The position numbers and the translations under genes are program-made. Shown here in pieces: positions 1-6,394 of a DNA stretch of 6,394 nt (positions are counted from its first letter, which is position 1; every line of letters starts with the position of its first letter). This stretch comes from a bacterium BMS3Bbin07 (GTDB lineage: Bacteria > Nitrospirota > Thermodesulfovibrionia > Thermodesulfovibrionales > JdFR-85). The stretch lies in contig BDTQ01000116.1 of assembly GCA_002898135.1 (NCBI GenBank), forward strand, positions 1-6,394, written 5' to 3'. The notes beneath the pieces were generated by a model, which worked only from the letters and a program-made list of their open reading frames with translations, did not search any database and had not been told where the DNA came from.

Positions 1-30
1 CCGTAGTTTTTACGTTACCTTTGAGTTATT

Positions 31-687
31 ATGAGGGTGGAAGGGATACCAAGGCGTTGTCTGCATACTGTCAGGTACATTATATTTTTTGTGGCCGTCT
101 CTCTTATTTTGCCTTTCCCTGCGATATCTGCAGACGGGGTGCCGTTAACAAAACTAAGGGCTGTCTATAAGAATCTCCGGACACTTGAGGGCAGTTTCAG
201 ACAGGTTACATATATAAAGGACCTTGAAAAAGAAGAGATTTTTGAAGGGATATTTTATCTGAAAATCCCTGACATGATGAGATGGAAGTATACGAAAGGG
301 AGTACTGATGAGGTTTATTTAACAGGTAAGGAGATGATTATTGCACAGCCTTCCGAATCCCAGGCGTTTATCTCAGCAATGGGTGGTTATGGCTTGAGCA
401 GTTCTCCCTTGAAAATACTGCTGGACCTTGATGAACTGGAGAATAATTTCGATCTGAAAAGCAGAGAGGGACATATTTTTATGACCCCAAAGGGGGAAAA
501 AACGGTTGTTGAATCCGTAGAATTAGTACTTTCAGAGAACGAATTTCCACTGGAGAAGATAAGATTTCTTGACCGATATGGCAACAAAACAGAGATTATA
601 CTTATGGATGTAAAGATTAATAGAGTTCTGGAGGATTCAATATTCCTGTTTGCTCCGCCTGCAGGAACGGTAATCATCAGGCAGTAG
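31..687 (+). CDS. lolA: LolA-family periplasmic lipoprotein carrier protein
   Basis: The 218-residue product fits the LolA family (usually about 200 residues), periplasmic chaperones that take lipoproteins released by the LolCDE ABC transporter and carry them to the outer membrane. Seen in the sequence: basic N-terminus (R8, R9, R15), hydrophobic core at about 16-32, and a likely signal peptidase I site after A34 (AISA|DG). The mature part begins with the LolA-like helix LTKLRAVYKNLRTLEGSFRQ (39-58), then the strand pattern G73-x-FYLKIPDMMRWKY (to 87), typical of the G-x-F-x-L-K-x-P-x-x-x-R-W-x-Y signature. It ends with an F-x-F-x-x-P-x-G-T element (205-213). The region after residue 100 is weakly conserved. 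The start is uncertain: no Shine-Dalgarno sequence precedes ATG 31, and the 34-residue signal peptide is rather long. tsaD follows after 22 nt, suggesting co-transcription. Assigned by remembered family pattern; the closely related LolB/LolA-like fold is the main alternative. Confidence 0.82.
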   Translation: MRVEGIPRRCLHTVRYIIFFVAVSLILPFPAISADGVPLTKLRAVYKNLRTLEGSFRQVTYIKDLEKEEIFEGIFYLKIPDMMRWKYTKGSTDEVYLTGKEMIIAQPSESQAFISAMGGYGLSSSPLKILLDLDELENNFDLKSREGHIFMTPKGEKTVVESVELVLSENEFPLEKIRFLDRYGNKTEIILMDVKINRVLEDSIFLFAPPAGTVIIRQ

Positions 688-713
688 GGGGTTAAGACTT
701 AATGACTGGATGA
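687..713 (+). promoter_or_regulatory. Shine-Dalgarno plus three-codon mini-ORF overlapping the tsaD start
   Basis: A GGGGG run (687-691) overlaps the lolA stop codon. It sits 10 nt before an ATG at 702, a normal spacing, but 18 nt before the tsaD ATG at 710, which is too far. The ATG at 702 opens only ATG-ACT-GGA-TGA (Met-Thr-Gly-stop, 702-713), whose TGA overlaps the tsaD start in the arrangement ATGA (710-713). The layout suggests ribosomes load at 702, stop at 711-713 and restart on tsaD. The arrangement is seen directly; its function is inferred, and simple reinitiation from lolA termination would give the same result. Confidence 0.4.
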
Positions 714-1717
714 CATATATTCTCGGCATAGACAGCTCTTGTGACGACACTTCTGCATCCGTAGTGGTTGACGGCAGTCGTATCCTGTCCAACGTAGTCT
801 CATCGCAGGCAGAGATACATGAGAAGTACGGCGGTATTGTACCTGAACTTGCATCAAGGCGTCATATTGAAATGATATGGCCTGTGGTAGATGAGGCCCT
901 GAAGATGGCCTCTGTGAGGCTTGAGACCCTCTCGGGCATTGCTGTCTGCCAGGGCCCTGGATTGATAGGCTCTCTCCTTGTCGGGTGTTCCTTTGCAAAG
1001 GCAGTTGCATATGCAAAGGGGTTTCCCCTTATCGGTGTGAATCACCTTGAAGGACATATATTTTCCGTCTTTCTCCTTGAGCAGCGACCGGCCTTTCCCT
1101 TTCTCAGTCTTATAGTCTCCGGAGGACATACTTCCCTGATAAGGGTGGATGGTTTTGGCTCTTACCGGGAGCTCGGCAGGACGAGGGATGACGCTGCCGG
1201 TGAGGCCTATGACAAGGTCGCAAAACTGCTCGGACTCGGTTATCCGGGGGGGCCGTTGATAGATGAGCTTGCAGGGAAGGGGGACCAGGAGTCGATACCA
1301 TTCCCAAGGGCGCTCATGCCAGGGACTTATGACTTCAGCTTCAGTGGACTCAAAACGGCTGTCAGGAATTATATAGAAAAGGTTTCTCTTGATAATTCTT
1401 CAGACGAGTCTCTTATACAGAATGTCTGTGCGTCTTTTCAGGCGGCTGTAGTAGATGTGCTGATTAAAAAGGCGGAAGATGCTGTTAAAAAGGAGGGAAT
1501 AAAAAGCGTAACCCTGACAGGTGGTGTGGCTGCAAACCGGCAGCTCAGGGCTGCGATGAAAGAGATGGCGGAAAGGACGGGGATAGAGCTCTATGTCCCC
1601 CCGGTTGCACTCTGCACGGATAATGCTGCAATGATTGCTGCTGCAGGGTATCTTCATTTTGTAAAGGGAGATATAGCCGGGCTTGATCTGAACCCAAGGG
1701 CATATCTGCCGGTATAG
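710..1717 (+). CDS. tsaD: tRNA N6-adenosine threonylcarbamoyltransferase TsaD
   Basis: TsaD (formerly Gcp/YgjD) transfers the threonylcarbamoyl group from threonylcarbamoyl-AMP to A37 of ANN-decoding tRNAs, giving t6A. It works in the cytoplasm with TsaB and TsaE; TsaC makes the substrate. The 335-residue length is standard, and the ASKHA-fold signatures are intact: GIDSSCDDT (6-14), YGGIVPELASRRH (40-52), metal-binding H112 and H116 in NHLEGH, SGGHT (137-141), DDAAGEAYDKVAKLLGL (160-176), YPGGP (178-182), DFSFSGLKT (208-216), GGVAAN (271-276) and the third metal ligand D304 in CTDNAAMIA. The start is forced: in this frame there is no other ATG, GTG or TTG between the upstream in-frame stop (TAA 671-673) and ATG 710. 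It begins 22 nt after lolA and probably shares its transcript. No key residue is missing, so the protein should be functional. Confidence 0.97.
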   Translation: MTYILGIDSSCDDTSASVVVDGSRILSNVVSSQAEIHEKYGGIVPELASRRHIEMIWPVVDEALKMASVRLETLSGIAVCQGPGLIGSLLVGCSFAKAVAYAKGFPLIGVNHLEGHIFSVFLLEQRPAFPFLSLIVSGGHTSLIRVDGFGSYRELGRTRDDAAGEAYDKVAKLLGLGYPGGPLIDELAGKGDQESIPFPRALMPGTYDFSFSGLKTAVRNYIEKVSLDNSSDESLIQNVCASFQAAVVDVLIKKAEDAVKKEGIKSVTLTGGVAANRQLRAAMKEMAERTGIELYVPPVALCTDNAAMIAAAGYLHFVKGDIAGLDLNPRAYLPV

Positions 1718-1743
1718 GGTTTGTGCATAAATGACTTTTTGTC

Positions 1744-1822
1744 GTCATGCGCCGGAAGCGTTAAGGGCATCCGGAAAGCATTTCCAAAGAATAGATTCCG
1801 GTTTAAGGACTGCCGGAATGAC
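1744..1822. repeat. Degenerate fold-back (MITE/REP-like) intergenic element with four CCGG boxes
   Basis: An imperfect palindrome fills the start of the gap between tsaD and typA. Outer ends are GTCAT (1744-1748) and ATGAC (1818-1822). CCGG occurs at 1752, 1771, 1798 and 1813. The left half reads GTCAT-gcg-CCGG-(spacer with TTAAGG)-CCGGAA. The reverse complement of the right half reads GTCAT-T-CCGG-(spacer with CCTTAAA)-CCGGAATC, so the halves are diverged mirror copies. Near the centre is a tight hairpin GGAAA-GCA-TTTCC (1773-1785), and the right half alone can form ATTCCGG / CCGGAAT (1795-1801 with 1813-1819, 11-nt loop). The GTCATTCCGG...CCGGAATGAC ends resemble small dispersed repeats common in many bacterial genomes. 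No coding capacity is seen. One copy cannot prove that it is repeated. Confidence 0.55.
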
Positions 1823-1918
1823 AGATAGAAAAGTTGAGTTTTTTAAGAGTGCATTGAATGTTTTCGGAATCGTTTGAAGAAGAAAAAATTTAACTCAAAT
1901 AAGGAAGAGGATTAAAAA
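1823..1918 (+). promoter_or_regulatory. AT-rich typA leader with strong ribosome binding site
   Basis: This AT-rich stretch is the probable 5' leader of typA. A Shine-Dalgarno sequence, AAGGAAGAGG (1901-1910), lies 8 nt before ATG 1919 and supports that start. A TTGAGT (1834-1839) could be a -35 box, but no convincing -10 sits 16-18 nt downstream, so I do not call a promoter position. A six-T run (1839-1844) lies about 20 nt after the last hairpin of the preceding repeat, too far for a standard intrinsic terminator. Confidence 0.45.
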
Positions 1919-3745
1919 ATGGATGTAAAGGACAGGATAATGAAACGTGAGGATTTAAGAAATATTGCAATAGTTGCCCATGTTGACCATGGCAAGACAA
2001 CCCTTGTTGACGGTATGTTAAGACAGGCAGGAGCATTTCGGGCCAATGAGAAGGTACGCGACAGGGTTATGGATAATATCGATCTTGAGCGGGAGCGGGG
2101 TATTACCATTATGGCGAAAAACACTGCCGTTGATTATAACGGCACGATCATAAATATCGTTGACACCCCCGGACATGCTGATTTTGGAGGCGAGGTTGAA
2201 AGAATCCTGAAGATGGTGGACGGGGTGTTGCTCCTGGTTGACGCCTCGGAGGGACCCCTGCCGCAGACCAGGTTTGTTCTTAAAAAGGCACTTGAGCTTA
2301 AATTGACTCCGATTCTGGTTGTAAACAAGATTGACAGGTCTGATGCAAGGATACAGGAAGTTTTAAATGAGATATATGATATGTTCATTGATCTGGATGC
2401 CTCGGAAGAGCAACTGGACTTTCCTATTGTATACGCAATTGCCAGGGACGGGATTGCAAAGCTCAGCATGGATGATGAATCTGAAAACCTGAAGCCGCTT
2501 TTTGACCTTATTCTTCAGACAATTCCTGCTCCGGATGGTGACAGGGATGGTGTCCTGCAGCTCCTTGTAACCAATATAGATTATAACGATTATATCGGCA
2601 GGCTTGCTATCGGGAGGGTTTTTTCAGGTACAGTCAGGGTTGGAGATGCCGTGGCCATGATTGACAACAAGGGTGAGGCGGTAAAGACGAAAATAACCTC
2701 CATCTACACCTTTGATGGACTCGACCGCGTGGAGACCCAGGAGGCCACTGCCGGCGATATAGTCGCCCTTGCCGGGATAGAGGGGATTACCATAGGGGAT
2801 ACGATTACGGATATAGAGAGACCAAAACCACTGCCGAGAATAAAAGTGGATGAACCGACTATCTCAATGGTCTTTTCTGTTAATACCGCTCCTTTTGCAG
2901 GTAAGGAAGGCACTTATGTAACGTCAAGAAAACTGCGGGAGCGCCTTGAAAAGGAGCTGCTTTACAATGTATCCATAAAGGTGGATTTTGAGAATCCCGA
3001 TTCATTCCGGGTTATGGGGCGAGGAGAATTACAGCTTGCAATACTTATAGAGATGATGAGGAGAGAGGGTTATGAGCTCTCTGTATCAATGCCTGAGACC
3101 ATAACAAAAGATATCAACGGTGTCCTGCATGAGCCGATGGAACTGCTCGTAATAGATGTGCCTGAAGAGTTTGTTGGCGTGGTGACCCAGCAGATCGGGA
3201 TAAGGAGGGGCAAGATGCTGAAGATGCAGAATAATGGACATGGCAGGGCCGTCCTTGAGTTCAGGATCCCCTCCCGGGGTTTGATCGGGTTCAGGTCCCA
3301 GTTCCTGACGGATACAAGGGGGACAGGCCTCTCAAACCATCTGTTTGACGGATACGAACCGTGGCATGGTCCCATAACAAAAAGAAAGACAGGTGCACTT
3401 GTTGCCGACAGGTCGGGAAGGGCTACCCCATATGCGCTGTTTCACATACAGCCCAGAGGGACCCTTTTTATCAAGGAAAACACACGTGTCTACGAGGGTA
3501 TGGTTGTGGGTGAAAATTCGAGGGAAAATGATATGGATGTGAATATCACAAAAGAAAAGAAGCTTACAAATATGCGTGCCTCTGCTGCTGATGATACACT
3601 GCAACTGGTGCCGCCAAGGCAGATGAGTCTTGAGCAGGCCATAGAATTCATCAAGGAAGACGAGATAGTGGAGATAACCCCTCAATCCGTGAGGCTGCGG
3701 AAGAAGGTTCTTGAGTCCAACAAGAGACCGAAGTACAGGTCTTAG
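1919..3745 (+). CDS. typA: Ribosome-associated translational GTPase TypA/BipA
   Basis: TypA/BipA is an EF-G/LepA-like GTPase that binds the 70S ribosome, helps 50S assembly and supports growth under cold or stress. Its 608 residues match the family (about 607 in E. coli). G domain: G1 AHVDHGKT (20-27), G2 region [11 protein letters not shown] (60-70), G3 DTPGHADF (82-89), G4 NKID (136-139). Domain II beta-barrel is roughly 212-300 and the EF-G-like domain III about 312-395, with [20 protein letters not shown] (367-386). Domain V includes [19 protein letters not shown] (452-470). The TypA-specific C-terminal domain has [24 protein letters not shown] (531-554), which separates it from LepA and EF-G. 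Odd point: the G5 loop reads AIAR (173-176) where the E. coli protein has ASAL. The start is backed by a good Shine-Dalgarno; M8 (ATG 1940) is a weaker alternative. It ends 6 nt before the stop of the oppositely oriented permease gene. Confidence 0.97.
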   Translation: MDVKDRIMKREDLRNIAIVAHVDHGKTTLVDGMLRQAGAFRANEKVRDRVMDNIDLERERGITIMAKNTAVDYNGTIINIVDTPGHADFGGEVERILKMVDGVLLLVDASEGPLPQTRFVLKKALELKLTPILVVNKIDRSDARIQEVLNEIYDMFIDLDASEEQLDFPIVYAIARDGIAKLSMDDESENLKPLFDLILQTIPAPDGDRDGVLQLLVTNIDYNDYIGRLAIGRVFSGTVRVGDAVAMIDNKGEAVKTKITSIYTFDGLDRVETQEATAGDIVALAGIEGITIGDTITDIERPKPLPRIKVDEPTISMVFSVNTAPFAGKEGTYVTSRKLRERLEKELLYNVSIKVDFENPDSFRVMGRGELQLAILIEMMRREGYELSVSMPETITKDINGVLHEPMELLVIDVPEEFVGVVTQQIGIRRGKMLKMQNNGHGRAVLEFRIPSRGLIGFRSQFLTDTRGTGLSNHLFDGYEPWHGPITKRKTGALVADRSGRATPYALFHIQPRGTLFIKENTRVYEGMVVGENSRENDMDVNITKEKKLTNMRASAADDTLQLVPPRQMSLEQAIEFIKEDEIVEITPQSVRLRKKVLESNKRPKYRS

Positions 3746-3751
3746 TTGGTC

Positions 3752-4564
3752 CTATCCCCTGATCGAGCCTGCTGTGAGTCCCTCGATAATCCTCTTCTGG
3801 AAGGCAAACACGAGTATTATCAGGGGGATGGTGACGACTACCGAGGCGGCTGCCATGTCGCCCCACGGGACTTCATGTAGCCCCGGGAACAGTGCAATCC
3901 CTACCGGTATTGTCCTTGATGCAACAGTGGATGTGAATGTGAGGGCAAAGAGGAACTCGTTCCATGAGAATATAAATACGAGTATTGCCGTTGCAAAGAT
4001 ACCGGGTGCCGCAAGGGGCAGCATAATCTTGTAGAAGACCTGAAACGGTGTGCATCCATCTACCCGTGCAGCAAGGTATATCTCGTCAGGAATCTCCCTG
4101 AAGAAGTTTGTGAGCACCCAGATAGCCAGGGGCAGGGAGAACGTGGTATAGGTGATTATCAATGCAAAGAGCGTGTCCCTGAGACCGAGGGCCCGGATTA
4201 TGATATAGAGTGGACTCACTGTTGCGATCGGAGGAAACATGGATACCGAAAGGACGAAGCCGAGGATCAAACCCTTGTAACCGATCCTCAGCTTTGCAAG
4301 GCCAAAGGCGCAGAGGGAGCCGAGGATCAGGGAGAGAGCAGTGGTTGATGCTGCAACGATTGCACTGTTGAGGATGATCCTGAAGAAAGGGTGTCCCTTA
4401 AAGATAGAGATGTAGTTATCCATGGTAGGTGACCTGGGCAGGATGGGGGGGAGCTTTGTCAGTTCCGTGTCAGGCTTCAGGCTTGTAATAAACTGCCACA
4501 GAAGTGGTCCAGCACAGTAAAGGGACAGAAGGATTATCAGGAGGTAGAAGATGGTTCTTCTCAT
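3752..4564 (-). CDS. Carbohydrate ABC transporter permease, MalG-like
   Basis: This 270-residue inner-membrane protein is the second permease of a CUT1-type (MalFGK2-like) sugar importer. The MetI-like fold is visible: a hydrophobic helix at 5-25, a periplasmic stretch with the family-typical SLKPDTEL (28-35) and NYISIF (50-55), then helices near 62-90, 97-124, 131-153, 188-209 and 237-256. The cytoplasmic EAA loop that docks on the ATPase reads EIYLAARVDGCTPFQVFYKI followed by MLPLAAPG (161-188), with the conserved A-A-x-x-D-G and L-P. The C-terminal IIEGLTAGSIRG (259-270) is the usual MalG-type ending. Its ATG overlaps the TGA of the upstream permease (ATGA, 4561-4564), and an AGGGGT Shine-Dalgarno (4573-4578) lies 8 nt upstream, indicating coupled translation. 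It is the last gene of the operon in this direction; no ATPase follows. Substrate cannot be read from the permease. Confidence 0.93.
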   Translation of the reverse strand: MRRTIFYLLIILLSLYCAGPLLWQFITSLKPDTELTKLPPILPRSPTMDNYISIFKGHPFFRIILNSAIVAASTTALSLILGSLCAFGLAKLRIGYKGLILGFVLSVSMFPPIATVSPLYIIIRALGLRDTLFALIITYTTFSLPLAIWVLTNFFREIPDEIYLAARVDGCTPFQVFYKIMLPLAAPGIFATAILVFIFSWNEFLFALTFTSTVASRTIPVGIALFPGLHEVPWGDMAAASVVVTIPLIILVFAFQKRIIEGLTAGSIRG

Positions 4565-5412
4565 AATTTGACACCCCTGCTGAGCATCCTTATGTAAAAT
4601 ATACTGATACCCCCGGTGCAGAGAAAGACTACTACGGCAAGGGTGGAGCCATAGCCGAACTGAAGCGTCTGAAAAAGGACCTTGTATGCATATATCGAGA
4701 GGGTCTCGGTTGTGTTGGCAGGACCGCCCCCTGTCAGTACATAGATGGCATCAAAGACCCTGAAGGCATCGAGTGTCCTGAATATGAGGACCACCAGGAT
4801 TACGGGCTTAAGAAGTGGCAGGACTATCCTTGTAAAGATGTCCCACCTCCCTGCTCCATCCACCCTGGCGGCCTGGTAGAGGTCTTTTGGTATGACCTGC
4901 AGTCCTGCTGTAAGGAGGATTACCACAAAGGGCGTGGTCTTCCATACATCCATGAATACCGCTGCATTAATGGCCCAGAAAGGACTTCCGAGCCAGTTTA
5001 TCTTTACACCCAGCAGATAATTCAGTATCCCGAAGTCCGTATTGTAAATCCATTCCCACATCTTTGCAGAAACAACCGTGGGGATTGCCCACGGGATGAG
5101 GACAATTGCCCGCACCAGACCCTTCATCCTGAAGGACCTGTTGATGAGGAGGGCTATTGCGAGGCCGAGCAACAGCTCCAGAGAGACTGACATTACTGTA
5201 AAGTACAGTGTGTTTTTAAAGGCATTAAAGAACCTGTCGTCTTTGAGGAGAAAGAGATAATTATCAATACCTATAAACCTTGAGACATCGAATATCAGCA
5301 GTCTCCTCTGAAGACTCAGGTACAGTACATATATCAGGGGATATATCGTGACAATGGAGAGCAGGACAAGAGAAGGCATTACGAACCATCTTCCCCTCTC
5401 CTCGTCCCGCAT
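4561..5412 (-). CDS. Carbohydrate ABC transporter permease, MalF/UgpA-like
   Basis: This 283-residue inner-membrane protein is the first permease of the importer and should pair with the MalG-like partner. It has a short charged N-terminus (MRDEERGR), a first helix at about 9-33, then helices near 66-90, 98-120, 147-169, 203-222 and 255-277. The family-typical ALLINRSFRMKGLVRAIVLIPWAIP lies at 87-111. The EAA loop, L179-YQAARVDGAGRWDIFTRIVLPLLKP (to 203), carries the conserved A-A-x-x-D-G-A and L-P. GGGPANTTETLSIYAY (228-243) is a strong signature of this subfamily. It is shorter than enteric MalF (about 514 residues) because it lacks that protein's large periplasmic insert, as is normal outside enterics. 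Start: ATG 5412-5410 overlaps the binding-protein stop by 1 nt (TAATG), with GGAG (5420-5423) 7 nt upstream. The pairing with a sugar-type binding protein supports a carbohydrate substrate, possibly a disaccharide or polyol. Confidence 0.94.
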   Translation of the reverse strand: MRDEERGRWFVMPSLVLLSIVTIYPLIYVLYLSLQRRLLIFDVSRFIGIDNYLFLLKDDRFFNAFKNTLYFTVMSVSLELLLGLAIALLINRSFRMKGLVRAIVLIPWAIPTVVSAKMWEWIYNTDFGILNYLLGVKINWLGSPFWAINAAVFMDVWKTTPFVVILLTAGLQVIPKDLYQAARVDGAGRWDIFTRIVLPLLKPVILVVLIFRTLDAFRVFDAIYVLTGGGPANTTETLSIYAYKVLFQTLQFGYGSTLAVVVFLCTGGISIFYIRMLSRGVKL

Positions 5413-6394
5413 TATTCTGCTCCGAGTATTCGCTCGATCTGTATCCGGGCTGTTTTTAATGCATCTTCAGGGGTCTTTATGCCGGAGAGGGCAGCGCTGA
5501 ATTCGGGCTGCATCACCTGGGTGATAAGCATGTAGTAGGGTGTTACGGGCCTTGGCCTTGCCGTCATGAATATATCGTAAAGGCTTGCGATAAAGGGCTG
5601 CTGTGCTATCAGGTCTGCATCCCTGTAAAGGGATTTTCTTGTTGGTTTATAGCCGATTGTGAGGGCAAGGGTCTTTTGGGATTCGGAGGATGTCAGGAAT
5701 TTAACAAACCTTTCGGCAGCCTTCGGGTTTTTAGAATACCTGTTTATCCCAAGCTGCCACCCGCCAAGGGTTGATGCAGATGATTTACCGGGAAAAGACG
5801 GCAGCCTTGATACCCCGATCTTTCCCCTGACTGCGGAGCCCTCCCGCTGAAAGATGTTCCAGGCATAGGGCCAGTTCCTCATAAAGAGAGCCCTGCCGCT
5901 GCCGAAAATATGCCTTGTGGGCTCCTCGATTGCAGTGACGACAAGCGGAGGAGTGACCTTGTATTTCCTTATCAAATCTACCATGAACTGTAATGCCTCT
6001 ATATTTTCAGGGCTGTTGATAACGACCCTGCCGTTTTTCAGTACATCTCCGCCGTTACTCCAGAAGTATTCGAGGACATTGCAGACGAGTCCTTCATACT
6101 GTTTGCCCTGCCATATGAAGCCGTATACCTGAGGCTCTTTCTCCATGATACTGCGGGCGGTCTTTACGAGTTCCTGCCAGGTCTTCGGTGGCTCAAAACC
6201 GTATTTATTGAGGAGGTCCTTTCTGTAATAGAGCAGGCCTGCATCAATATACCAGGGTATGGCGTATACGCTGCCCTTATAGGTGACGGCCTGCATGGGC
6301 CCGGGGAAGAACTCGTTCCGTTTGTCTTCAGGGATAAGGGTTGACAGGTCTTTAAGCCATCCTGTCCTTGCAAACTCAGGCACCCAGATGACAT
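5412..6394 (-). CDS. Sugar ABC transporter solute-binding protein (5' end cut by window edge)
   Basis: The gene runs off the right edge of the window; 326 C-terminal residues are visible. The frame stays open to the edge, where it reads V-I-W-V-PEFARTGWLKDLS, the usual (D)VVWVPEFAxxGWLxxL element found near residue 90-100 of MalE-like proteins. About 90 residues, including the signal peptide, are therefore missing, and the GTG at 6383-6381 is internal Val, not a start. Further group 1 binding-protein features: GSVYAIPWYIDAGLLYYRKDLL followed by KTWQEL, a WPYAW segment, LGGWQLGINRYSKNPKAAERFVKFLTS and a GYKPTRKSLY element near the C-terminal lobe. Mature protein should be periplasmic and deliver substrate to the two permeases encoded directly downstream. 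The overall look recalls trehalose/maltose-type receptors (ThuE/LpqY group), but the ligand is not determinable here. It ends TAA 5414-5412, overlapping the next gene by 1 nt. Confidence 0.93.
   Translation of the reverse strand, partial: VIWVPEFARTGWLKDLSTLIPEDKRNEFFPGPMQAVTYKGSVYAIPWYIDAGLLYYRKDLLNKYGFEPPKTWQELVKTARSIMEKEPQVYGFIWQGKQYEGLVCNVLEYFWSNGGDVLKNGRVVINSPENIEALQFMVDLIRKYKVTPPLVVTAIEEPTRHIFGSGRALFMRNWPYAWNIFQREGSAVRGKIGVSRLPSFPGKSSASTLGGWQLGINRYSKNPKAAERFVKFLTSSESQKTLALTIGYKPTRKSLYRDADLIAQQPFIASLYDIFMTARPRPVTPYYMLITQVMQPEFSAALSGIKTPEDALKTARIQIERILGAE

Noticed and set aside
699..1016. Minus-strand open frames opposite tsaD and typA
   Set aside because: They lie wholly within strongly conserved plus-strand genes, have low-complexity or arbitrary composition, and show no family motifs.
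1246..1252. G7 run in tsaD as a phase-variation tract (and a similar G7 at 4445-4451 in the MalG-like gene)
   Set aside because: Both encode conserved family residues (YPGGP in TsaD, a proline pair in the permease), and these are housekeeping or transport genes with no reason to phase vary; seven Gs is short.
1725..1748. ATGAC-(8 nt)-GTCAT hairpin just after tsaD as its terminator
   Set aside because: The stem is only 5 bp, AT-rich, and the T-run (1736-1740) is in the loop and not after the stem.
3762..3787. ATCGAG / CTCGAT inverted repeat near the convergent junction as a terminator
   Set aside because: Only 6 bp of stem with a 14-nt loop, no U-tract on either side, and it lies in the conserved C-terminal coding region of the permease.
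3711..4034. 107-codon open frame on the plus strand, overlapping the end of typA and antisense to the MalG-like gene
   Set aside because: It is the complement of a well-supported permease, has no recognisable domain or convincing ribosome binding site, and overlaps typA coding sequence.
6381..6383. GTG as a possible start of the solute-binding protein
   Set aside because: The frame continues upstream to the window edge with conserved family residues (V-I-W before V-PEFA), and there is no signal peptide after the GTG, so it is an internal codon.

Overview
The window carries six genes in two convergent blocks and looks like ordinary chromosome from a Gram-negative (diderm) bacterium. The diderm call rests on a LolA-type periplasmic lipoprotein carrier with a signal peptide. 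Base composition is intermediate, and AGG (Arg) and ATA (Ile) codons are frequent throughout. That would fit lineages such as Nitrospirota or former Deltaproteobacteria, but this is only an impression; no 16S or other marker is present to settle it.

Left block, plus strand (31-3745): lolA-like gene, tsaD (tRNA t6A synthesis) and typA/bipA (ribosome-associated GTPase). The first two are separated by 22 nt and are probably co-transcribed. A 201-nt gap precedes typA. It holds a decayed fold-back repeat built around four CCGG boxes, followed by an AT-rich leader and a clear Shine-Dalgarno sequence.

Right block, minus strand (6394 down to 3752): a sugar-type ABC importer in the order solute-binding protein (5' end cut off by the window edge), MalF-like permease, MalG-like permease. 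The genes overlap by 1 nt (TAATG) and 4 nt (ATGA), so they are almost certainly one translationally coupled operon. No ATPase gene is present. It must lie upstream of the binding protein beyond the window, or be supplied from elsewhere in the genome.

The two blocks meet tail to tail with only 6 nt between the stop codons of typA and the MalG-like permease. I see no mobile element with a transposase, no CRISPR, no RNA gene, and no clear candidate for an undescribed system. The most noteworthy items are the fold-back repeat, a three-codon mini-ORF that appears to feed ribosomes into tsaD, the missing transporter ATPase, and an atypical G5 residue in TypA.
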